This document shows, in pieces, positions 1-5,280 of a stretch of 6,645 nucleotides of DNA. Location: positions 1 through 6,645 of the forward strand of contig CAMDSI010000120.1 of assembly GCA_945906915.1 (NCBI GenBank), in the 5' to 3' direction. Below the pieces are notes generated by a model that saw only the letters and a program-made list of their open reading frames with translations, did no database searches and was not told the origin of the DNA. Source of the DNA: Spirosoma fluviale. GTDB taxonomy: Bacteria; Bacteroidota; Bacteroidia; Cytophagales; Spirosomataceae. Within the stretch, counting starts at the first letter, position 1; each line of letters starts with the position of its first letter. Both the position numbers and the translations under genes were made by a program.

Positions 1-475
1 CGATCCATTACTTAACGCAATTCCGGCGCTAAATGTTTCCTACTTGATTTTTGGGATTATCTATATTTCCGTTATTTACCTATTATATCGCTTGTTGCAT
101 GAGCCCAAAAAATTTCTTTGGTTTGCCTGGGCATTTAATCTAGAGACAGTATTTCGCTTTATAACGATCTATTTAGTCGCTTTAGAACCGCCTATTGGCT
201 TAGTGGATTTACATGATCCGCTCGCTGAAATGCTCATCTATGGAGATAATCTAGCCATCACAAAAGACCTGTTCTTTTCAGGACATACGGCCACGATGGT
301 ATTTGTTTGCTTTTTTCTACCAAGCACAAGAGAAAGATGGGTAGCTGTCGGACTCAGTTTTGTCCTCGTTAGCTTATTGTTGATCCAACACGTACATTAT
401 ACTTTAGACGTAATCGCTGCTCCGCTATTTACTTTAGCAGCCATTGGGATCGTTAAAAAAAGTGGAATTAGTTAA
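1..475 (+). CDS. PAP2/sphingomyelin-synthase-like membrane phosphatase, 5'-truncated
   Basis: This is the C-terminal part of an integral membrane protein. The reading frame is open from base 2 to the TAA at 473-475, so the true start lies left of the window; the TTG at 44 is in frame but is probably an internal leucine. The protein is very hydrophobic, with several membrane segments (codons near 44-90, 150-185, 290-330 and 345-390). Two signatures identify it: Ser-Gly-His-Thr, with the His codon at 284-286, and His-Tyr-Thr-Leu-Asp-Val, with His at 395-397 and Asp at 407-409. In the PAP2_C/sphingomyelin synthase-like family such His, His and Asp residues form the catalytic triad for phosphoester cleavage or phospho-headgroup transfer on lipids. 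The substrate cannot be told from sequence. The gene converges on the dehydratase gene and shares 4 bp with it, leaving no room for a dedicated intergenic terminator. Confidence 0.8.
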   Translation, partial: DPLLNAIPALNVSYLIFGIIYISVIYLLYRLLHEPKKFLWFAWAFNLETVFRFITIYLVALEPPIGLVDLHDPLAEMLIYGDNLAITKDLFFSGHTATMVFVCFFLPSTRERWVAVGLSFVLVSLLLIQHVHYTLDVIAAPLFTLAAIGIVKKSGIS

Positions 476-2388
476 GACGATTTCTTGTCTAAAGTCTCAA
501 ATACCGAATTATTTGATTTGTATTCCGGAATCATCTCCTTGATTTTCGCTACGATTGAATTATTGTCTCCGCTGGATAGCAATAGATTTAATTCATTCGT
601 TGCCACTTCCATATAAGCGTAAGACGGCGTATTTACTTCTGCCACTAAAATCTTAGGATGGTGCGTCGGAAGTGTATTTTCGTCATTATTCAACAACTCT
701 TCATATAATTTTTCGCCCGGACGTAAACCCGTATACCGAATCTCAATATCCTTATCAACTCGTAATCCACTTAGCGTAATCATCTTCTTTGCTAGGTCAA
801 TAATCTTGACCGACTCTCCCATATCAAAGACGAAAACTTCGCCGCCTTGACCCATCGTAGCCGCCTCTAAAACGAGTTCGCACGCCTCCGGTATGGTCAT
901 AAAATACCGCGTAATCTCCGGATGGGTCACTGTCACTGGTCCACCTCGTTCAATTTGCTTCTTAAATAACGGAATTACGGATCCATTAGACCCTAATACA
1001 TTGCCAAAACGCGTCGCAATAAACTTGGTCTTAACTCCTTCCAGTTGATTCATTGACTGCGTATACATCTCTGCTAAACGCTTCGTCGCTCCCATTACAT
1101 TCGTCGGATTAACCGCCTTATCGGTGGAAACCATGACAAATTTTTCGACCCCCAATTCAGAAGCTAGCTCAGCTAAAATCCGGGTACCTATCACATTTGT
1201 CTTAATAGCCTCATAAGGATTATTTTCCATCAAAGGAACGTGCTTATAGGCCGCAGCATGGAAAATGATATCAGGACGGTATGTTTTAAAAATCTTACTA
1301 ACACGTCGCGTGTCTGATACATCTGCTACATTCACTATTAACTGCACATTAGCAGGCACTTTACCAGCTAATTCGTATTCTAAATCATATAGTGCAGATT
1401 CCCCTTGATCGACTAAAACCAACTTAGCAGGGAAATAAGCAATTAGTTGACGAACAATTTCACTACCAATAGATCCCGCTGCACCAGTCACTAAAATGAC
1501 CTTCCCCGAAATCTCATCGCCTATTCGCTTATTGTTCATCTGAATCACCTCGCGACCTAAAAGGTCCTCAATCTTCACGTTGTGAATTTGATTCATGGCA
1601 AACTCGCCCTCTACCCATTTGTCTACGGGAGGTAAAGCTTTTACGATAACGCCACGATCCAAGAAGATATCTGTAATTTTACGTTTCGACTTAGCAGACA
1701 TATTATTGATGGCCATAATAACTTCTAAACCATCATTTGATCCCACAAACTTATCCAAGACCTCTGGTAAGCTATAGACCTTAATACCTTCGATGGTCTT
1801 ACCAATCTTAGACTCATTGTCGTCAATAAAACCTAGAATTTTATAATTAGTGCTGCGATCTGTTTGGAAAACATTCTTTGTCAACATTCCCGTATAACCA
1901 GCTCCATAGATTAATACGCCTATGTTAGGCTTAAATTGATTTATAAAGGATTCATAGAAACTCTTCACAAAAAAGCGAAGAATAATCATCCAGAATAAAC
2001 AAATAAAGAAATCGATAATTAATATGGAAGCCGACAAATTAAAGACATGTTCAAATCCTAAGGTATTTCGAATAAACCCCGAAACTAAAACCGCAGCAAA
2101 TGATCCAACGAAGACGGCTTTTAAGATTAAAATCGCATCTTCAATACTCGTATGTCGTATAATTCCCGCATAAGATTGGAAATACAAGAAGGCCAAAAGG
2201 CGTAATCCTAAGATAAAAACAAGCTGGGACGCAAATATGGAGAAATCAATTTCCGACAACTGGAAATTCATTCTTAGTAAAGTCGCAATGGAAAATGAGA
2301 AGAGTACAATGAGTGAATCAAAGACTAATACCAGCCATCTCGAAAGAAAGCGATTCGAATATTTCCGGATGAAGGACGACTTCGTCAT
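472..2388 (-). CDS. Membrane-bound nucleotide-sugar 4,6-dehydratase, CapD/WbpM/PglF type
   Basis: This 638-residue protein has the full layout of large CapD-type enzymes. Four membrane helices lie at about residues 17-37, 50-70, 84-106 and 118-141. They are followed by a first Rossmann-like domain with Gly-Ala-Gly-Tyr-Thr-Gly at 162-167, then a catalytic extended SDR domain with the NAD(P)-binding motif GAAGSIG at 302-308. The active-site block STDKA (421-425) leads to Met432 and Lys436. Met stands where the smaller soluble FlaA1-type enzymes have the catalytic Tyr; WbpM-like members have the same Ser-Met-Lys arrangement, so this is not damage. Family members convert UDP-GlcNAc to a UDP-4-keto-6-deoxy sugar, a precursor of QuiNAc, FucNAc or bacillosamine-type residues in O-antigen, capsule or protein glycans. 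The exact product here is inferred. ATG at 2388 is chosen because it precedes the first helix with a short basic leader. No glycosyltransferases are visible nearby, so this gene may sit apart from the main glycan cluster. Confidence 0.92.
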   Translation of the reverse strand: MTKSSFIRKYSNRFLSRWLVLVFDSLIVLFSFSIATLLRMNFQLSEIDFSIFASQLVFILGLRLLAFLYFQSYAGIIRHTSIEDAILILKAVFVGSFAAVLVSGFIRNTLGFEHVFNLSASILIIDFFICLFWMIILRFFVKSFYESFINQFKPNIGVLIYGAGYTGMLTKNVFQTDRSTNYKILGFIDDNESKIGKTIEGIKVYSLPEVLDKFVGSNDGLEVIMAINNMSAKSKRKITDIFLDRGVIVKALPPVDKWVEGEFAMNQIHNVKIEDLLGREVIQMNNKRIGDEISGKVILVTGAAGSIGSEIVRQLIAYFPAKLVLVDQGESALYDLEYELAGKVPANVQLIVNVADVSDTRRVSKIFKTYRPDIIFHAAAYKHVPLMENNPYEAIKTNVIGTRILAELASELGVEKFVMVSTDKAVNPTNVMGATKRLAEMYTQSMNQLEGVKTKFIATRFGNVLGSNGSVIPLFKKQIERGGPVTVTHPEITRYFMTIPEACELVLEAATMGQGGEVFVFDMGESVKIIDLAKKMITLSGLRVDKDIEIRYTGLRPGEKLYEELLNNDENTLPTHHPKILVAEVNTPSYAYMEVATNELNLLLSSGDNNSIVAKIKEMIPEYKSNNSVFETLDKKSS

Positions 2389-2433
2389 GTTACTGTAATC
2401 TTAATAAAAATTTATCAGGCAATTCCCAACATT

Positions 2434-2478
2434 CAAAATTACCAATTATATAACATAAACTACCTAAAATTTATCAAA
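2434..2478 (-). promoter_or_regulatory. Candidate Bacteroidota-type promoter for the dehydratase gene
   Basis: The 113-bp gap between thiL and the dehydratase gene is strongly AT-rich. On the minus strand, TAATTTTG at 2441-2434 matches the Bacteroidota -7 consensus TAnnTTTG exactly, but nothing at the usual distance upstream resembles the -33 TTTG. A separate TTTG at 2478-2475 is followed after 17 bp by TATGTTAT, a weaker -7 match. Either could drive the dehydratase gene separately from thiL. No terminator is seen after the thiL stop, so read-through from thiL is equally possible. Confidence 0.35.
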
Positions 2479-2501
2479 CGGCTAATTTTGTAGACCAATG
2501 G

Positions 2502-3527
2502 CTAAGCTTTACCGAAGCCTGGAGCCGTTAAATCGACGATTGCATCTGATTTCATGACCATTACTCTTTGATTAGCGATATTTGTCATATATCCAATCGC
2601 TGTAACATCAGTGATCTTCTCAACTTTGGGGAAATCCTCCTGAGAAACGGTGAATAATAGTTCATAATCCTCTCCTCCATTCAAGGCGGCAGTTAATGGG
2701 CTCAGATTAAATTCGGTAGCTGAAAGATAAGTCTCGTCATCAATCGGAATATTTTTCTCAAAAATTCGGGCACCCAAGACTGAGGCATTACATAAATGAA
2801 TAATTTCTGAGGCTAATCCATCCGAACAATCGATCATCGAGGTAGGTATAACGCCTAAATCTCTTAATTCGTGAATAATATCAAAACGAGCCATTGGCTT
2901 TAACTGACGTAAAACCACATAACTTTTGCCTTCTAATTCCGGCTGCATTTCAGGATTAGATAAGAATACCTGTTTTTCTCTTTCTAACGAATGCAATCCC
3001 ATCAATGCGGCCCCTAAATCACCCGAAACACAAAGTACATCATTCTCTTTAGCCCCATTTCGCTTCACTAATTTCTCTTCCTCTACCACTCCAGTGGCAT
3101 TCATGGCTATAATTAAACCCTGAGGGCTAGAAGTCGTGTCACCTCCTACAAGGTCTACTTTGTATTCTTCACAAGCTAATTTTATGCCTTCGTAAAGCGC
3201 ATCGACTGATTCAACTGAAAAACGATTACTTAAGCCTAAACCAATCGTGATTTGAGCAGGAATCGCATTCATCGCTGCGATGTCAGATAAGACCACAGAA
3301 ACCGCCTTAAAACCTAAATGTTGCAATGGAGTATAGGCTAAATCAAAGTGCACGCCCTCAATCAGCAATTCAGTAGTCGTTACCACCTTATTCCCCTTCG
3401 GATCTAACACAGCTGTATCGTCGCCAATACCTACATCTGTCCAAGCCTGCTTCTCTACAAATTGTGCTGCCAGGTGATTAATTAAACCAAACTCCCCTAT
3501 TTCTCCGATTTCTGTTCTCTTTTCCAT
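2502..3527 (-). CDS. thiL: Thiamine-monophosphate kinase
   Basis: ThiL phosphorylates thiamine monophosphate with ATP to give thiamine diphosphate, the last cytosolic step of cofactor synthesis. The 341 residues are close to the usual 320-350. Family motifs appear in order: GEFGLI (11-16), the metal-binding GIGDD (33-37), EGVHF (57-61), SDIAAMN (81-87), GGDTT (128-132), SGDLGAALMGL (168-178), DCSDGL (233-238) and the C-terminal NGGEDYELLFT (283-293). Residue 53 is Glu in the Thr-Thr-Glu-Leu-Leu segment, where E. coli ThiL has Asp (Ser-Thr-Asp); the other acidic motif residues are present. The ATG at 3527 fits because the first family motif begins about ten residues later, and no other in-frame ATG lies before it. 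No other thiamine genes are in the window. The start lies only 5 nt after the T-tract of an intrinsic terminator, leaving almost no leader. Confidence 0.96.
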   Translation of the reverse strand: MEKRTEIGEIGEFGLINHLAAQFVEKQAWTDVGIGDDTAVLDPKGNKVVTTTELLIEGVHFDLAYTPLQHLGFKAVSVVLSDIAAMNAIPAQITIGLGLSNRFSVESVDALYEGIKLACEEYKVDLVGGDTTSSPQGLIIAMNATGVVEEEKLVKRNGAKENDVLCVSGDLGAALMGLHSLEREKQVFLSNPEMQPELEGKSYVVLRQLKPMARFDIIHELRDLGVIPTSMIDCSDGLASEIIHLCNASVLGARIFEKNIPIDDETYLSATEFNLSPLTAALNGGEDYELLFTVSQEDFPKVEKITDVTAIGYMTNIANQRVMVMKSDAIVDLTAPGFGKA

Positions 3528-3532
3528 ATAAC

Positions 3533-3556
3533 AAAAAAGCCGTCACGAGGACGGCT
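3533..3556 (-). terminator. Intrinsic terminator after the lipoprotein gene
   Basis: Read on the minus strand, a perfect 7-bp stem AGCCGTC/GACGGCT (3556-3550 and 3544-3538) encloses a 5-nt loop and runs straight into a T-tract (3538-3533, whose first T is the last base of the stem). It begins 19 nt after the lipoprotein stop codon, the expected place for a rho-independent terminator. On the plus strand the following bases are not T-rich, so it should work in one direction only. It also lies directly upstream of the thiL start codon. Confidence 0.85.
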
Positions 3557-3575
3557 CTGATTTGATTAATTCTAA

Positions 3576-4058
3576 TTAAGGATTTACTAAAGCCAATTTA
3601 ACAATGGCACTGCTCGCCTTTACGTAAGCCGTTGTTTGTTGAAGGCTAAGTCCTGTTGCTGTAGGTGTAGCTAAAATGGTGTAAATGATCGTTCCACCTG
3701 TTCCTGTAGGTGCCCCATCAGCACTTGTCAATCCATTTAATGTCAAACTTAAACCATCCGTTGCCACGGTGTAGGTGCCTGTGAATATTTTACCGTCAAA
3801 TTCAGTCAAGGTAACTGATCCAGCCGTAGATAAATCTAACTTATATTGAGAATAGCCTTGAACTACGTTCGAAGTACTTGTTTTATCGTATTTTACTACA
3901 CCATCCCACTGCGCTGAGCTGGCGGTCCACGCTTTCTTTACTAATGTGGCCACACTCACCGTAGGTGTAGGTGGTGGAGTAGGTGTAGGAGCTGGATCCC
4001 CTCCGCCACTACATGCCATCATGGAGATGGCAAACAAAAAGACAATGAGTTGTTTCAT
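3576..4058 (-). CDS. Small putative lipoprotein with a Pro/Thr-rich linker
   Basis: The 160-residue product starts with a short lipoprotein signal peptide: Lys2, a hydrophobic stretch at about 4-14, then Met-Met-Ala-Cys with Cys16 as the predicted lipidated residue. A Gly-rich SGGGD and a Pro/Thr-rich linker (about 22-35) follow, as expected for a tether on a membrane-anchored protein. The rest (about 36-160) is rich in Thr, Ser and Val with alternating hydrophobic residues and looks mostly beta-stranded. The Trp-containing start and the Gly-x-Tyr-x-Val pattern near residues 94-98 vaguely recall small lipocalin-like lipoproteins of Bacteroidota, but I do not recognise a specific family. Location in the cell envelope is inferred from the signal. 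The ATG at 4058 is the only start giving a proper signal peptide. Its transcript should end at the hairpin 3556-3533, separating it from thiL. Confidence 0.8.
   Translation of the reverse strand: MKQLIVFLFAISMMACSGGGDPAPTPTPPPTPTVSVATLVKKAWTASSAQWDGVVKYDKTSTSNVVQGYSQYKLDLSTAGSVTLTEFDGKIFTGTYTVATDGLSLTLNGLTSADGAPTGTGGTIIYTILATPTATGLSLQQTTAYVKASSAIVKLALVNP
3961..3989 (-). repeat. Short direct repeats coding the Pro/Thr linker of the lipoprotein
   Basis: The 11-mer GTAGGTGTAGG (plus strand) occurs at 3961-3971 and 3979-3989, separated by 7 bp of similar composition. On the coding strand these are Pro-Thr codons of the linker after the lipidated cysteine. The first ten bases recur at 3661-3670 within the same gene. 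The sequence is low in complexity and could allow slippage or repeat-length change, but it is short and in frame. Confidence 0.6.
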
Positions 4059-4141
4059 AGTAATTTGAATTGTGATGTAAAATTAAAAATCTTTCTGAAA
4101 AAAATGGTCTTTGTCCCTTTTTATTTAGCTTCGTGTAAAAT
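4059..4141. promoter_or_regulatory. Divergent intergenic region holding promoters for both blocks
   Basis: This 83-bp AT-rich gap separates the start codons of the divergent lipoprotein and cytochrome b5-like genes, so both promoters should lie here or just inside the genes. On the minus strand TAATTTTA (4085-4078) resembles the Bacteroidota -7 element. On the plus strand TAGCTTCG (4126-4133) is a weaker candidate, but the TTTG at 4110-4113 is too close to serve as its -33. An A7 run lies at 4098-4104. Neither start has a Shine-Dalgarno sequence. No operator or riboswitch is evident. Confidence 0.4.
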
Positions 4142-4369
4142 ATGAAAACATATACTCGCGGACAGTTAGCCCTACGAAATGGGCAGGATAAGCCTGAGAT
4201 TTGGGTCGCCTTTCAGGGGCTCATTTATGATATGACGCATTCCAAACTGTGGAAAAACGGCAAACATTATGAACATTGGGCGGGTCAGGACTTAACACCT
4301 GAGCTAGCGGATGCCCCTCATTCAGAGAAAGTCTTTGAGAAATTTACCCCCATCGGAATTCTAGCATAA
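4142..4369 (+). CDS. Small cytochrome b5-like heme-binding protein
   Basis: This is a complete 75-residue protein with the compact cytochrome b5-like fold signature: Tyr-Thr at 4-5, a beta-strand pair (WVAFQGLIYDM, 21-31), then SKLWKNGKHYEHWAGQDL (34-51), APH (58-60) and a closing FxPIG (68-72). His42, His45 and His60 are candidate heme ligands. Free-standing proteins of this size with the same KHYEHWAGQDL-type motif are, from memory, common in Bacteroidota and other bacteria and are annotated as cytochrome b5; their redox partners and physiological role are generally unknown. No signal peptide or membrane segment is present, so it is probably cytoplasmic. It is the first gene of the plus-strand block, and its stop is one base from the next start, implying co-transcription and probably translational coupling with the kinase-like gene. 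Confidence 0.88.
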   Translation: MKTYTRGQLALRNGQDKPEIWVAFQGLIYDMTHSKLWKNGKHYEHWAGQDLTPELADAPHSEKVFEKFTPIGILA

Positions 4370-4370
4370 T

Positions 4371-5222
4371 ATGATTTTAATCGTTGAGAGTGGTTCGACT
4401 AAAACGGCTTGGAGACTGATAAAGGATCCAACATCACCCTATGAAAGTTTCTCTAGCGTAGGAATAAATCCTTATTATGAGACCTCGTCTGAAATTGTGG
4501 CCTCTCAGGGAAAAGTTTTAGCTGGTTTTACCGGAATACCTATTCAAGCAGTATTTTATTATGGAACTGGGGTGACGGGCGACGCTCAACGAGAGATTAT
4601 TGCTGAGGCATTTAGGCCCTATTTTTCCAGCAGCTGCACACTTGAAATCCAAAATGACTTGATCGCTGCGGCTAGATCACTTTGTGGTAAAGAGGCGGGT
4701 ATAGCTTGTATTTTAGGGACTGGATCCAATTCAGGATTTTGGGATGGTGCACAAATTTCAGCACAAATACCTCCATTGGGATTTTGGTTAGGGGATGAGG
4801 GAAGTGGCGGCCATTTAGGAAAAAGCCTTGCGTTGAGTTATTTGCACGGGCAAATGCCTTTAGAATTGCGGTCCGTATTTGAAAAGAGGTTTGGGGTGTT
4901 AGATCGTCTGACAGTTTTAGATAAGGCATATAAACAGGCATTTCCCAATCGATGGTTTGCTAGTTTTTCAAAGTTCTTATTTGACCATCGAAAAGAGGCC
5001 TTTTATTATTCGTTAATCGAAGAATCTTTTGAATCCTTTATAACATTATACTTGAAGCGATATCAGGAGGCATCTATTTTTCACTTTACTGGTTCGGTTG
5101 CTTTTTACTATTCTGATATCTTAAAACAAGTGATGAAAAAAAATGGTTTAACTGTCGGACATATCAGTGAGGGGCCGATGGCGGGACTTTGCTTGTATCA
5201 CAAAGGGGAATTTTGGTCATAA
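4371..5222 (+). CDS. BadF/BadG/BcrA-family ATPase, N-acetylglucosamine-kinase-like
   Basis: This 283-residue member of the ASKHA (actin/hexokinase-like) superfamily resembles N-acetylglucosamine kinases. Motifs in order are: phosphate-1 loop ESGSTKT (6-12), GTGVTG (65-70), QND (94-96) with Asp96 in the position of the catalytic base, phosphate-2 loop LGTGSNSG (115-122), GFWLGDEGSGGHLGK (137-151) and the adenosine-type motif FTGSVAFYY (239-247). Glu6 replaces the Asp common in bacterial relatives, but human NAGK also has Glu here, so activity is plausible. The expected reaction is ATP-dependent phosphorylation of GlcNAc or a related amino sugar in the cytosol, perhaps for cell-wall or glycan salvage. 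The substrate is inferred; BadF-family relatives also include activators of 2-hydroxyacyl-CoA dehydratases, but no partner subunits for that role are here. The start at 4371 lies one base after the upstream stop, which argues for coupled translation. Confidence 0.88.
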   Translation: MILIVESGSTKTAWRLIKDPTSPYESFSSVGINPYYETSSEIVASQGKVLAGFTGIPIQAVFYYGTGVTGDAQREIIAEAFRPYFSSSCTLEIQNDLIAAARSLCGKEAGIACILGTGSNSGFWDGAQISAQIPPLGFWLGDEGSGGHLGKSLALSYLHGQMPLELRSVFEKRFGVLDRLTVLDKAYKQAFPNRWFASFSKFLFDHRKEAFYYSLIEESFESFITLYLKRYQEASIFHFTGSVAFYYSDILKQVMKKNGLTVGHISEGPMAGLCLYHKGEFWS

Positions 5223-5280
5223 ATTCGTAAATTGCACTCAAAGCTTAAAAGCCTAAGACAACAAACTTAAAACACTACCT

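Noticed and set aside
44..46. TTG as the start codon of the PAP2-like gene
   Set aside because: The frame is open upstream to the window edge and the upstream residues look like continuing protein, so the TTG is more likely an internal leucine of a truncated gene.
475..490. AGAC/GTCT hairpin as a terminator for the convergent genes
   Set aside because: The stem is only 4 bp with an 8-nt loop, and the nearest T-run is about 14 nt away, so it is too weak to annotate.
1595..1777. Plus-strand frame of 60 codons inside the dehydratase gene
   Set aside because: It is fully antisense to a gene with clear motifs, has no recognisable domain and no sign of its own promoter.
2926..3123. Plus-strand frame of 65 codons inside thiL
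   Set aside because: It is antisense to a well-supported thiL, is rich in Ser/Pro/Asn as expected from reverse-strand shadowing, and has no domain.
4672..4941. Minus-strand frame of 89 codons inside the kinase-like gene
   Set aside because: It overlaps the phosphate-2 and GDEGS motif region of a clear coding sequence; no independent evidence supports it.
5223..5280. Terminator or promoter in the gap before the right-edge gene
   Set aside because: Only a 4-bp GCTT/AAGC inverted repeat and a TAAATTG with no correctly spaced -33 element are visible; neither is convincing.
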